Shown in pieces: positions 25,876-34,058 of a stretch of 43,480 bases of DNA. Every line of letters starts with the position of its first letter. The stretch's first letter is position 1. The DNA is from Nitrososphaerota archaeon (GTDB lineage Archaea > Thermoproteota > Nitrososphaeria > Nitrososphaerales > Nitrosopumilaceae). The translations under genes and the position numbers were made by a program. The notes under the pieces are model-generated. The model saw only the letters and a list, made by a program, of their open reading frames with translations. It searched no databases and had not been told where the DNA came from. The stretch is taken from NCBI GenBank assembly GCA_016201435.1, contig JACQCT010000047.1:1-43480 (forward strand), read 5' to 3'.

Positions 25876-26595
25876 TTACTCTCTTGATAGTTTAAGCTCA
25901 ACATACTCCAATGCCTCAATAACTCCATCACCTGCATTTCCTGTCACAGTCATGGATGCCTGTGATTTTACATCTTCCGATGCATTACCTATTGCTATAC
26001 TTAATCCTGTAGCCTTGAACAATGGAACATCAGTTTCACTATCACCTATTGATATGACATCGTCTTTTGTAGCGGAAAACATGTTCATTACTTCTTCAAA
26101 CCCCCTAGCTTTGTTTATGCCCTTTGAGTTAATATGAAATGCGTACTGGCTATCAGAAAGATCTACCGGTAGATTATTTTGTGCAACAATTTTTTTAGCT
26201 AAACCTATATCAAAATTTCGTTCAAGAACAACTTCAGTCATCCTTGGAAATACATTCTTTATTTCTATTTGAGGTATTTTTGTCTTAAGAAATTCAAATG
26301 CTTTCATGCAATCATCCTTTTTTCCCAATAACTTATGTTCAGATGGACCATATGTTACTGCTCCACCATTTTCACCTACTGAGATCCTAGTTGTACCTCC
26401 AAATACCGACAGCACGTATGCTTCAACAGATGATCTGCCAGTAACAAAAATCACTTTGTGTCCAAGTTTTTCCATATATCGTAGTGCTGCAAGCGCATCA
26501 AGATCAACTCTACCGCCTTTTGTATCGGTAATTGTCCCATCAATATCTACAGCAAAGATTTTTGGACGCACCAAGTCAGATATAATACTGGGCAT
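25876..26595 (-). CDS. pgp: Phosphoglycolate phosphatase (archaeal HAD, Cof-like)
   Basis: A 239-residue HAD hydrolase with the archaeal phosphoglycolate phosphatase pattern. The nucleophile motif is FAVDIDGTITD (DIDGT at 17-21 from this ATG), motif II is VIFVTGRSS, and motif IV is GDSETDVPLF near the C-terminus. The C2-type cap domain lies in the middle, as in Cof-type phosphatases. It removes phosphoglycolate or a similar sugar phosphate. An in-frame TTG would add 8 residues. It is first in the minus-strand run with argS and trmI. Confidence 0.9.
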   Translation of the reverse strand: MPSIISDLVRPKIFAVDIDGTITDTKGGRVDLDALAALRYMEKLGHKVIFVTGRSSVEAYVLSVFGGTTRISVGENGGAVTYGPSEHKLLGKKDDCMKAFEFLKTKIPQIEIKNVFPRMTEVVLERNFDIGLAKKIVAQNNLPVDLSDSQYAFHINSKGINKARGFEEVMNMFSATKDDVISIGDSETDVPLFKATGLSIAIGNASEDVKSQASMTVTGNAGDGVIEALEYVELKLSRE

Positions 26596-26607
26596 AATAA
26601 CTCTTAG

Positions 26608-26712
26608 AATATAGGACAAAGACTAATTCCAAAAGAATTGTCAGATGTTTACCATGTTGATGAAATTATTACTCGTGTAGGAAAAGAGCAGATTGGAAAA
26701 GTACAATGCTAA
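26608..26712 (+). pseudogene. Possible C-terminal remnant of an unknown protein, 34 codons
   Basis: A plus-strand frame from just after a TAG to a TAA at 26710 encodes a protein-like tail: 'RLIPKELSDVYHVDEII' then 'TRVGKEQIGKVQC'. It has a balanced amino-acid mix, unlike random AT-rich DNA, but no start codon at its beginning. It may be the tail of a gene cut by rearrangement, lying against the 5' end of pgp. The family is not recognised, and chance is possible. Confidence 0.25.
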
Positions 26713-26760
26713 CGATTTTGTAACAATCAGTATAACACAACGTGTTTTGGATTACAAAAG

Positions 26761-26841
26761 TATCACAAAGGCGTGAAGCCGAAGATGCGGGGTTGGGGCA
26801 TTTCGGGATTCCGAAAGGATTGACTCCTACGCCTTTGGATA
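26761..26841. ncRNA. Candidate structured RNA or small inverted-repeat element
   Basis: A GC-rich island in AT-rich, gene-free DNA. TATCACAAAGGCGT (26761-26774) pairs with ACGCCTTTGGATA (26829-26841) as a 13-bp stem with one bulge. Inside are three more hairpins: ATGC/GCAT (26785-26801), TTTCGG/CCGAAA with a GATT loop (26801-26816) and AGGA/TCCT (26816-26828). The branching recalls a cloverleaf, but the loop sizes rule out a standard tRNA. The strand is undetermined because the pairing is symmetric. A MITE-like mobile repeat is the main alternative. Confidence 0.45.
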
Positions 26842-27343
26842 TAATGATAATAATTTGCCACCATATAACAAGATGTAATATAAGAAATATTACACACTGG
26901 GTGAAAAGAATGAAAAACATTCACTTTGAGCGTAAGTATATGGATTGAACTAAATAGTAATAACGCTTGAATGGAATTTTCAGAATCCAAGGAATATATG
27001 ATAATGATGTAATGCTATCATGCATTTTTTAATTCTGTACAAATGAGTGTCCGATAAACATTGAAATCCAAACATTCGTATGCAGTAGATAATAATACAA
27101 GCAATATCAGAGTTCCTATCAGATATCTTGTTTTTGAAATATTGATTGACTAAATCATAAATTCAGTAGAATTGTTTGGTGCATGAAACAGTGATTGAAT
27201 AAAATTCGATTAGATGCGATTATTGCTACATGGTCGAGTTTTATTGAAAACCAAAAAAGTACATTTAGCAAATTAATCCTTTGTTAGATTCGTAGATTGA
27301 AGGATCACTTTTTATTGATCTTTTTCGTCTAAATGATCCTAAT
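26842..27343. other. Gene-free AT-rich spacer, about 500 bases
   Basis: No coding frame with a convincing start or family pattern was found on either strand. Small features only: a hairpin GTAATAT/ATATTAC near 26875-26893, and near 27300-27340 AGGATCA, which can pair with either of two downstream copies (TGATC or TGATCCT). These may be terminator or leader structures, or chance in AT-rich DNA. Confidence 0.5.
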
Positions 27344-27454
27344 TTGAATAAGATATGTGTCATCTTATTTGTGGTTGTAGTATACTTTCCAATGATAATC
27401 ATTAATCAAATTAATGCTAATGTTAGGGGTTGTGGCAATAGTTTTGGTTCATGA
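27344..27454 (+). CDS. Possible short secreted peptide or 5' end of a broken gene
   Basis: From a TTG the frame encodes 36 residues: a near-ideal signal peptide (MNKICVILFVVVVYFPMIII, then NQINA) and NVRGCGNSFGS. The Ala of NQINA would be the cleavage site. A second frame, 27414-27596, overlaps it and ends in a Cys-containing segment (IICSSDKTLKIILPRKHLF...). Read together with one frameshift they could have been one secreted protein of about 80 residues. Whether this is a real peptide, a broken gene or chance cannot be decided here. Confidence 0.3.
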   Translation: MNKICVILFVVVVYFPMIIINQINANVRGCGNSFGS

Positions 27455-27610
27455 TTCTGATCAAACAATCTTTTCTATAATCTGCTCTTCGGATAAGACT
27501 CTGAAAATAATTTTGCCAAGAAAACATCTATTTGAAAATGAAGATATTTCTCATACTTGCATGACTTCAGAATTCTCTAAGACAGTTGTTGTATAAATTC
27601 TGATTTAAAA

Positions 27611-27865
27611 ATGTACAAAAAAATTTTATTTCTTATTTTTATCTTCATCATGGTATCAATTGGCATAATCGGTTCTAATTATGCTCAAATTGTTTATGGA
27701 TCATATGGAGGTCAATCATCATCAAATACCAATAGCTCACAGACCACTACTGGTAATGGAAATGGTAATGGAAATGGAAATTCCAACACTGTAACTCAAT
27801 CAAATACCAATAGCTCACAGACCACTACTGGTAATGGAAATGGTAATGGAAATGGATACCAATAG
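27611..27865 (+). CDS. N-terminal signal-peptide fragment of a repeat-disrupted secreted protein
   Basis: 84 residues: a signal peptide (MYKKILFLIFIFIMVSIGII, then GSNYAQIVYG) and low-complexity SSNTNSSQTTTGNGNGNGN repeats. The frame stops at a TAG (27863-27865) inside the third repeat copy, where the reading frame shifts relative to the long downstream frame. Both parts clearly belong to one gene: the repeats read the same amino acids (T-N-S-S-Q) on both sides of the shift. As it stands this fragment would be secreted without its functional domain. Confidence 0.7.
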   Translation: MYKKILFLIFIFIMVSIGIIGSNYAQIVYGSYGGQSSSNTNSSQTTTGNGNGNGNGNSNTVTQSNTNSSQTTTGNGNGNGNGYQ

Positions 27866-27901
27866 CTCACAGACCACTACTGGTAATGGAAATGGTAATG
27901 G
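27726..27901 (+). repeat. Three copies of a 46-bp repeat causing a frameshift
   Basis: The unit ATACCAATAGCTCACAG... ending GGTAATGG occurs at 27726-27771, 27804-27849 and 27856-27901. Copies 1 and 2 are 78 bases apart (26 codons, in frame). Copies 2 and 3 are 52 bases apart, which moves the frame by +1. Removing one 52-base unit restores a continuous frame. Confidence 0.9.
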
Positions 27902-29534
27902 CACATTAACTATTGGAACATCTTTTATGTCTCCAGTTTTAGGTTCAACCTATGTTATTTTACCAAATCCAAAAAGTGGTTCGGGAAGTCTTACAGTTAC
28001 TGATGGTGGTGCTGGTGATGAAGACGGATTAGCAAATGGCATCATAAAAATATCACAGGTTCCTAAGGGCAAATATGTAATAAACCAGAGGAATATTCCA
28101 CCAGGATTTTTTTCTTTACTAGTATCTACAGTCAAAAATGTTCATCCATCTCATGTTAATCAGACCGTTATGTTTCCAGTAGTACCAACAAGTATTGATC
28201 TTGCCAAGTTACCACCAAAGCCAATCCCATCTCCCTCACTAAATGATAATGCGTTTAACAAATGGACATCGTCCTTTTCTGCTAGAATCGTAAGTAATAC
28301 CAATTCCAGCATCATCATAAATAATGTAGATCAGACTCCCAAAATAATTTTAGCAGGTTCAGGAAATTCTCCTGCAATTAGCACGTCTGTACTTTCAGAA
28401 TCATCAGTATTATTGAACACCTCCTTTGCTCCATTGACAAGTGGTTCTACTATAATCAATACAATTGGTCTTGAAAATTATTCTCTGCCAAACTCAACTA
28501 ATGTCGTATCCATAATTCCTACCATTGTAACAAGTGTGAGTACATCCTCAGGTTACATAGTAGCCACTCCCCCACTGGCTGAAGTTATTCCAGGTCAAAC
28601 AATGATCATACCAGTGGTAGACCCGTTGATTCCAAGTTTTGGTGGTCTAAAGGCAATTATAGTCCAATCCTCTCCCATTCCAAAACCAGGAATAAATAAT
28701 ACAAATTGGTTCGTTACCGAGATAGAAAATAAAATTCCACCTACCATAAGCTCAAATGGAATTAATGGTGTGCCCATACTTTTTATCGATTTACAACATC
28801 CTTTTGAAGAAAATAGAACCGCATTTAATTGGTCAAATGCATCCAACCTTGCTGCAGCACCTACCCTAATAATAGTAGTAAATAAGATCAGTTCAAGTTC
28901 CATTCAGAAAGACTCTACAGGTTGTCCTGTAGTTAATGCATACACACAAGTTTCTGGTTCATGGACCACCTTAGGTGTTAGGGAGGTATCATCTAAATCA
29001 GTCAGTCTATCAAAGTGTGAAATAGCAATAAAGTCCCAACACTTGTCTAAATTCGCATTTTCCCTAAAGCATTTGAGTTCATTAACTTCAGATGTAGGTC
29101 TATCAGGAAGGGGTAAAGCTTCTTCTGGTTTAGATAATAATAGAAATAGTAATTCTGCATTTGCTATTAGCTTACCCAACAATACCGTTTCAAATCCATT
29201 ACCACACCAACAGATTATCGATAGTTCTATTGTGCAAAATAAGACACTGCATCAACAGATTACTAACAGTTCCATTTCGCAGAGCATTACATTAAACGCA
29301 GATCTATCATTACAAAAAATATCTCCCAAGATTGCCAAGGCTATTAAAGAATGGGTAGTACATTCAGATGTACCCACATCGGACGCACAATTGCTAAAAA
29401 ATGTTGGGGTAAAGGGTCAACACATACCACCATGGGTTAAAAAGACAACAAAATGGATCGATGATGGTTCGCTAAGCCAACAAGATTTTCTTGCTATTAT
29501 AAAATACCTATCTAATAAGGAAATTATAAAGTAA
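27834..29534 (+). CDS. Main body of a secreted surface protein, separated from its signal peptide by the repeat
   Basis: 566 residues that lack a signal peptide in their own frame; the ATG at 27834 lies within the repeats and is probably not the natural start. The sequence is Ser/Thr/Asn-rich and beta-like, with Pro-rich patches (PPKPIPSPS, VATPPLAEVIPGQTM), as in secreted structural proteins. The C-terminus holds the module 'IPPWVKKTTKWIDDGSLSQQDF...IKYL', which recurs in secreted Thaumarchaeota proteins (family knowledge). Deleting one 52-base unit would join it to the signal peptide and give 623 residues. The function is unknown. Confidence 0.82.
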   Translation: MEMVMEMDTNSSQTTTGNGNGNGTLTIGTSFMSPVLGSTYVILPNPKSGSGSLTVTDGGAGDEDGLANGIIKISQVPKGKYVINQRNIPPGFFSLLVSTVKNVHPSHVNQTVMFPVVPTSIDLAKLPPKPIPSPSLNDNAFNKWTSSFSARIVSNTNSSIIINNVDQTPKIILAGSGNSPAISTSVLSESSVLLNTSFAPLTSGSTIINTIGLENYSLPNSTNVVSIIPTIVTSVSTSSGYIVATPPLAEVIPGQTMIIPVVDPLIPSFGGLKAIIVQSSPIPKPGINNTNWFVTEIENKIPPTISSNGINGVPILFIDLQHPFEENRTAFNWSNASNLAAAPTLIIVVNKISSSSIQKDSTGCPVVNAYTQVSGSWTTLGVREVSSKSVSLSKCEIAIKSQHLSKFAFSLKHLSSLTSDVGLSGRGKASSGLDNNRNSNSAFAISLPNNTVSNPLPHQQIIDSSIVQNKTLHQQITNSSISQSITLNADLSLQKISPKIAKAIKEWVVHSDVPTSDAQLLKNVGVKGQHIPPWVKKTTKWIDDGSLSQQDFLAIIKYLSNKEIIK

Positions 29535-29634
29535 CATCACGACAAATATTACAAATCAATTGTACATACCATTGAATATTATGATGCGACATTTCAATCA
29601 AGAAACACAAAACAAATGAATTATGATGAAAGAA

Positions 29635-30441
29635 TCACTTGAGTTCATCGATATTATCGAAAGATTTCATCTTTGGTTTTTTGAATACTTTTATGTGACT
29701 ATAAATGCCAAAGGAGAACAACACGTAAGACCACAAGTAAAGAAGGTCTATTGGATTTCCTGAGGAATAAGTTCGTTCCACATTCAAATAGAGAAAACCA
29801 GAATCAGCAATGATGTTAAGTAAAATAGCAAAAAACATGAGAGACCATAATAAACCCACATTTCCTTTGAAGAAAAGTATCATTCCTAGAACTGTGGGAA
29901 ATAATAAAATTGCATCTGCTAGTGGATAAATTCCAGCCCACATAATCTGATCCCAATTGGCATCAGGGTTGTAAGAATACGTATTATAAAATGTTGGAAC
30001 TAGAAATACTACGGTTGCTAAGAATGCAAAAGCCAGCATTTTTTTTGAGATTGCAGCTTCTACAGGTTTTAAATAATAAATTGAAAATAACAGCAAGAAA
30101 GGATACCCGAGAAGATAAAGAGCGTCATCCACATATGGAAAAGGATTTAATTGATTAAAAATTTCAGAAATGAACCAAATCAATTCTGCAATAAACCAAG
30201 AGGCTGCAAAGCCAGTAAAAAAGAGATAAGATCTTCCAATGTCACTCTTTCCCTTAAATCTTACAGAGATTACGACTGATAGGATTAAGAGGACACATGA
30301 TACAGGTAAAAAAAGAAAATCGGTTGTTGTTGTAGCAATATTCTTTCCAAGAAAATTTGCCACAACAACAATAAAACTGATACACACTAGAGAAAAAATC
30401 AAGAATCTGCTTGTTCTTGTTCTCTGCAGATTGGCTTCCAA
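29635..30441 (-). CDS. Eight-helix integral membrane protein
   Basis: 268 residues with eight clear hydrophobic helices and short loops; both ends are probably cytoplasmic. The N-terminal tail is short and basic (MEANLQRTRTSR). No catalytic motif or transporter signature is recognised. It resembles the bare membrane part of sensor proteins, without the kinase or GGDEF domain, so a sensory or channel role is only a guess. The TTG start follows the 96-aa gene by 3 bases. It ends a minus-strand cluster with the 96-aa protein and a TrmB-type regulator. Confidence 0.8.
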   Translation of the reverse strand: MEANLQRTRTSRFLIFSLVCISFIVVVANFLGKNIATTTTDFLFLPVSCVLLILSVVISVRFKGKSDIGRSYLFFTGFAASWFIAELIWFISEIFNQLNPFPYVDDALYLLGYPFLLLFSIYYLKPVEAAISKKMLAFAFLATVVFLVPTFYNTYSYNPDANWDQIMWAGIYPLADAILLFPTVLGMILFFKGNVGLLWSLMFFAILLNIIADSGFLYLNVERTYSSGNPIDLLYLWSYVLFSFGIYSHIKVFKKPKMKSFDNIDELK

Positions 30442-30444
30442 TTT

Positions 30445-30735
30445 TTACCTAGACAGTACTCTGATGAATTCTTCTACAGGCTTTTCGGATGCAAATTCAC
30501 CTATGTTTTTCTTGATTTTCTTTATTATGACAACGTGTGCATAGCCAAATGTCTGCTTCAAAACATTAGCTAGGTAATCCGGATGTTCTACACAGTCAAG
30601 TAATGAACAACGATATTCCTGAAAGAGCTTGTTGTTTACTATCTCAAGTGTAGGTTCGCCCATTTCATTTAACGCATCTTCTATGGCCATAGTCAGAAGC
30701 TCATCATTTGATGGCATGTCTTTATTTTCAACCAA
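30445..30735 (-). CDS. Small helical protein, NitrOD5-like
   Basis: A 96-residue helical protein. The pattern 'AIEDALNEMGEPTLEIVNNKL...C.EHPDYLANVLKQTFGYAHVVII' resembles the small archaeal output domain called NitrOD5, whose 'L...FG..A..i...I' ending is typical; the match is from memory and moderate. Such domains are thought to pass on signals, often alone or next to sensors. The TTG at 30735 or the ATG at 30717 may be the start. It lies between the regulator gene (57 bases upstream) and the membrane protein (3 bases downstream), which supports a shared signalling role. Confidence 0.65.
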   Translation of the reverse strand: MVENKDMPSNDELLTMAIEDALNEMGEPTLEIVNNKLFQEYRCSLLDCVEHPDYLANVLKQTFGYAHVVIIKKIKKNIGEFASEKPVEEFIRVLSR

Positions 30736-30792
30736 ATTCTATTCCACTCCTCATGTTATCAGGACTAGAGTCATCTGTAGAGATACCATTCA

Positions 30793-31653
30793 TCAATGAC
30801 ATACCTCCGCATTCTCCCAAGAATACTCAAATAGTTTATGCATAGACTCTACTAGTGATTTCGAGTCCGCCCAAACTGCAAAAGGATTGTGCGATGGATG
30901 AGTCGCATTCCTTAGAAATACTAGTGATTCATCATTATCTTTTATCACAAAACATTGATTTTCAGAATCACTATTTGCCATCACTTTAATTGCCTTTTTA
31001 TCCATTCCCTTTAAAAAAGTAGGAAATCTTTGCGCTGGCGATATAATGATTTTAAAATCTAGAAGTGAATCTGATAACATGTTGGTGATATCTGCATGAT
31101 AAAATCTAGAAAGATCTTTCTCACTGCAAAATATCACGATTTCCTCTCTTGCATTTTTAATCATGTCTTTTATTTTTATGTGTATAAGTTCACTTCCTTG
31201 AACCATTTGTAATTTTTCACTTTTTGTATCATTTGTTTCAATAACAAATGACGGAATTTTATCCCATAATTGTACCATATCTCTTTTTTGCTGTGTTAAT
31301 GTGTTGAGTTTCTCTTTTTCTGTATTTACCAACGTTGACAGTGTTTGCTCTAATGGAAGAGCAGAATATTTAGTTGGTAATGAACATTCAGCAGTTACAA
31401 TTCCTCGACCTTGCATTAGGTTGAGAATAAAATAAGTTTCAGTTCTTGGTAGCTGTAATGCTTTGAACACTTCTGCTGCTGTTTTTGGCCCATACTTTCC
31501 CAAATAGGTGTATATTTTGGCTTGATTGGGAGTAAGTCCAAATTTTAAGAGTTGTTCAGTAATCTTCTGTAGATTGAATTTATGTTCGTACAAAGCCATT
31601 CCCGGTTCAGCATCAAACAGATTTATCTGAATACTATCATCTATATCCTTCAA
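30793..31653 (-). CDS. TrmB-family transcriptional regulator
   Basis: 286 residues. The N-terminal winged helix (about residues 30-100), 'LTPNQAKIYTYLGKYGPKTAAEVFKAL...PRTETYFILNLMQGRGIV', is the TrmB pattern. A helical linker (about 105-150) follows, then an effector-like domain related to phospholipase-D-type folds ('IVIFCSEKDLSRFYHADI', 'FKIIISPAQRF'). TrmB proteins commonly sense sugars or other metabolites; the ligand is unknown here. The TTG at 31653 is the longest start, and an ATG at 31599 is an option. It likely regulates its own minus-strand operon or the divergent DUF504 gene. Confidence 0.88.
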   Translation of the reverse strand: MKDIDDSIQINLFDAEPGMALYEHKFNLQKITEQLLKFGLTPNQAKIYTYLGKYGPKTAAEVFKALQLPRTETYFILNLMQGRGIVTAECSLPTKYSALPLEQTLSTLVNTEKEKLNTLTQQKRDMVQLWDKIPSFVIETNDTKSEKLQMVQGSELIHIKIKDMIKNAREEIVIFCSEKDLSRFYHADITNMLSDSLLDFKIIISPAQRFPTFLKGMDKKAIKVMANSDSENQCFVIKDNDESLVFLRNATHPSHNPFAVWADSKSLVESMHKLFEYSWENAEVCH

Positions 31654-31868
31654 GGATTTTGATTAGAAATAGGATCCATATACGGATTTCGGCTCTTTTC
31701 AGTTTTGGAAATATATGGTCAAGATTTAGTTAATGTAATTATTTTAACGAGTTGGAATTTTATTCAATATATAATTTATTTTAAATGACTGTTTCTACTA
31801 AAAATCATATAGCGTATTCATTATAGCAATCCACCTAAGCTAAAATATTGTTTTAAAGTATACAAAAC

Positions 31869-32108
31869 ATGCCGCAAAAAGGTAAACTCGCAGAAATTTT
31901 CAGCAAAGCAAGATATGCTGATAATCCCAACTCATACATAGTTGGATATCTTGATTATGAAATAATAAAAGAAGTAACCTTGCCTGAATTCATAAAAATA
32001 TCAGATAATTTTGAAACCATTCCAACAACAAGAATCCAACACGTCAGGAAAGGAAACGATATTTTGTACTCTAAAATAGTTAATAAAAAAGATTCTGACA
32101 TCGTTTGA
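31869..32108 (+). CDS. DUF504 / MJ1316-like domain protein
   Basis: A 79-residue single domain resembling DUF504 (MJ1316), which is associated with RNA 2',3'-cyclic-end recognition and RNA repair in archaea (family knowledge). The visible pattern is 'YIVGYLDYEIIKEVTLPEF', a gap, then 'ETIPTTRIQHVRKGNDILY', matching the 'IP..RI..I' core. It is shorter than usual and stand-alone. The ATG follows a TTTTAAAGTATA promoter-like element. A role in RNA repair is a guess from the family. Confidence 0.65.
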   Translation: MPQKGKLAEIFSKARYADNPNSYIVGYLDYEIIKEVTLPEFIKISDNFETIPTTRIQHVRKGNDILYSKIVNKKDSDIV

Positions 32109-32161
32109 TTGTTTTTTATCATTTAAAGAGCTCTAAATATACGTAAAAAAATACCCAAACA

Positions 32162-32659
32162 GTGTTAATTGATTTCTTAAAACCCATACTTGAGAATCCT
32201 TTCTTTGTAAAGTATGGGCTACTTGGTCTTTTTCTTAATTCTGTCTTTGCTTCATTTATTCCATTTCCAATTGCAATAACATCAACTGCACTCCTTCTAG
32301 AGGGTCAAAATCCAATAATGGTATTCACAGTCATGGCCACAGGTTCTGTAGGAGGTGGAATTCTGACATATCTTGTAGGATATGATGGTAAAAAAATTTA
32401 CAGGTTTTTGCGAAAAACACAGCGAAACAAGGATTATGACAAGAGCTTTGACTGGCTAAACAAATATGGTTGGATCATAATTTTTGCATTAAGTTTGGTA
32501 CCTATACTGACTGAAATTGTGACAATTATTGCAGGAGTGAAAAAATATGATTTTAAAAAATTTGCAATTTCCATGAGTATAGCAAGGACGACTAGCTCAT
32601 TTGCCTCTGTTTATTTTGGAAGTATGTTTCTCCATTATTTTAATAACTTAAAATTTTAG
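32162..32659 (+). CDS. DedA/VTT-family membrane protein (YqaA-like)
   Basis: 165 residues with about five hydrophobic segments. The N-terminal 'FFVKYGLLGLFLNSVFASFIPFP' and central 'GSVGGGILTYLVGYDGKK' (small Gly-rich reentrant motif), followed by 'ALSLVPILTEIVTIIAGVKKYDFKKFAISMSIAR', fit the VTT/DedA family of lipid scramblase-like proteins. The conserved acidic and Pro residues of the family are present. The start is GTG. It lies 53 bases after the DUF504 gene on the same strand. The physiological role is probably lipid or undecaprenyl-type carrier flipping (family knowledge). Confidence 0.84.
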   Translation: MLIDFLKPILENPFFVKYGLLGLFLNSVFASFIPFPIAITSTALLLEGQNPIMVFTVMATGSVGGGILTYLVGYDGKKIYRFLRKTQRNKDYDKSFDWLNKYGWIIIFALSLVPILTEIVTIIAGVKKYDFKKFAISMSIARTTSSFASVYFGSMFLHYFNNLKF

Positions 32660-32738
32660 CCACAAACACAACATAGTGTAACTTGATACTAAATTAGAAC
32701 GATTTTATGCAGTAAAACCAAACATATTGTGAGTTAGA

Positions 32739-33845
32739 ATGGGAGTTCCAGAAAAAATTCAAGCCATAAAAGATGAGATGGCAAAGACGCAGATTAACAA
32801 GGCAACTGAACATCATGTAGGACTGCTTAAGGCAAAACTTGCAAAGCTAAAACGCGAACAAGAAGAATCAAAATCCAAATCCTCTGGCAGTTCAGTTGGT
32901 TTTGACATCAAACGTACTGGTGACGCCACTGTTGTTTTTATTGGATTACCAAGTGTTGGAAAATCTACTTTGTTAAACAGACTTACTGGTGCAAAATCAG
33001 CTGTAGCAGCATTTCAATTTACCACTACTACTGTAGTTCCAGGCATTATGGAACTTCGAGGTGCAAAAATTCAGGTCTTGGACTTGCCTGGAATTATCAA
33101 AGGTGCATCCACTGGAAAAGGATTAGGAAAAAGAGTACTGGCAGTTGCAAAAAGTGCAGACCTAGTTTTAATTATTCTTGACGTCTTTCAACCATATCAT
33201 GATGGAGTAATTAGAACAGAGCTTCAAAATATTGGCATACGATTAGATCAAAAACCTCCAAACATAGTAGTAGAAAAAACATCGGATGGAGGACTATCAG
33301 TTAACCAGCAAGTGCCTTTAACTAAAATGTCAATTAGTCTACTAAAAGATATTTTACGAGTTTATGGAATGAATAATGGAAGGGTACTGATAAGAGAAGA
33401 CGTTGATTCAGAACAGCTAGTAGATTTTATTTCAGGTAACAAGACATATGTCCAATCCCTTACAGTAATGAACAAAATAGATCTTGTAAATCAGGGATTT
33501 TTAAACGAATTACAATCTAACATAAAAGCAAAAATCATACCGATTTCTGCAGATTCCGATATCAACATAACTGCACTTAAAGATGCAATTTATGAGAAAT
33601 TAGACTTTATCAGAATTTACATGAGGCCCAAGGGAGGCGAAACAGATTACAAAGAACCTCTCATTACAAGAAACGGCTCTACTGTTTTAGATATTTGTAA
33701 CAAACTGCATAGAGACATGAGAAGAGATTTCAAACATGCACTTGTGTGGGGTAAGAGCGTCAAGTTTGGAGGACAAAGAGTAGGTTTGAGTCACATCTTA
33801 CAAGATGAAGATGTTTTAACAATACTAAAGAACAGAGGCACATAA
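32739..33845 (+). CDS. DRG/Obg-type GTP-binding protein with TGS domain
   Basis: A 368-residue GTPase of the developmentally-regulated GTP-binding (DRG) branch of Obg proteins. Residues 1-60 are a helical coiled region rich in Lys. The G1 P-loop GLPSVGKST is at 69-77, G3 DLPG at 115-118, and G4 NKID later on. The C-terminal TGS domain (about 295-368, 'RIYMRPKGGETDYKEPLITRNGSTVLDIC') binds RNA or ribosomal partners. DRG proteins associate with translating ribosomes in archaea and eukaryotes. ATG start; nothing is missing. Confidence 0.94.
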   Translation: MGVPEKIQAIKDEMAKTQINKATEHHVGLLKAKLAKLKREQEESKSKSSGSSVGFDIKRTGDATVVFIGLPSVGKSTLLNRLTGAKSAVAAFQFTTTTVVPGIMELRGAKIQVLDLPGIIKGASTGKGLGKRVLAVAKSADLVLIILDVFQPYHDGVIRTELQNIGIRLDQKPPNIVVEKTSDGGLSVNQQVPLTKMSISLLKDILRVYGMNNGRVLIREDVDSEQLVDFISGNKTYVQSLTVMNKIDLVNQGFLNELQSNIKAKIIPISADSDINITALKDAIYEKLDFIRIYMRPKGGETDYKEPLITRNGSTVLDICNKLHRDMRRDFKHALVWGKSVKFGGQRVGLSHILQDEDVLTILKNRGT

Positions 33846-33881
33846 GCAAATACTTTATTCGGCGAATAAATTTTCTAAAAC

Positions 33882-34058
33882 ATGGATGCAGAATATGAAG
33901 ATCGTTGGTGCAAATATTGTATGATAAAAACAAAACAAGAAATTATTTTCATGCCAGAAATTCCAACATACAAACGAAGACGGCAATACAAATGTACACG
34001 GTGTGGAAAAAAATCATGGTTGCAAGGTAGAAGACCATCTGCAGAATCAGTTTATTGA
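33882..34058 (+). CDS. Zinc-ribbon mini-protein, 58 aa
   Basis: A 58-residue protein with two Cys pairs: CKYC at residues 9-12 and CTRC near 41-44, separated by an aromatic/basic spacer 'YKRRRQYK'. This is a rubredoxin-like zinc ribbon, probably nucleic-acid or protein binding. The C-terminus is basic. An AT-rich promoter-like gap of 36 bases precedes the ATG after the GTPase gene. The start ATG, the cysteine spacing and normal codon use argue for a real gene, though it is short. Confidence 0.72.
   Translation: MDAEYEDRWCKYCMIKTKQEIIFMPEIPTYKRRRQYKCTRCGKKSWLQGRRPSAESVY

Noticed and set aside
26761-26841. A tRNA gene
   Set aside because: The size and branched pairing suggest it, but there is no T-arm (GTTCRA-type loop), the middle hairpin has a 4-base loop and no 7-base anticodon loop fits.
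27834-27870. Programmed ribosomal frameshift linking the two halves of the secreted-protein gene
   Set aside because: No slippery heptamer or downstream structure is seen; a repeat copy-number change explains the shift exactly.
27726-27901. A CRISPR array
   Set aside because: Three repeats lie inside a coding sequence, the spacers are 32 and 6 bases and themselves low complexity, and no cas genes are near.
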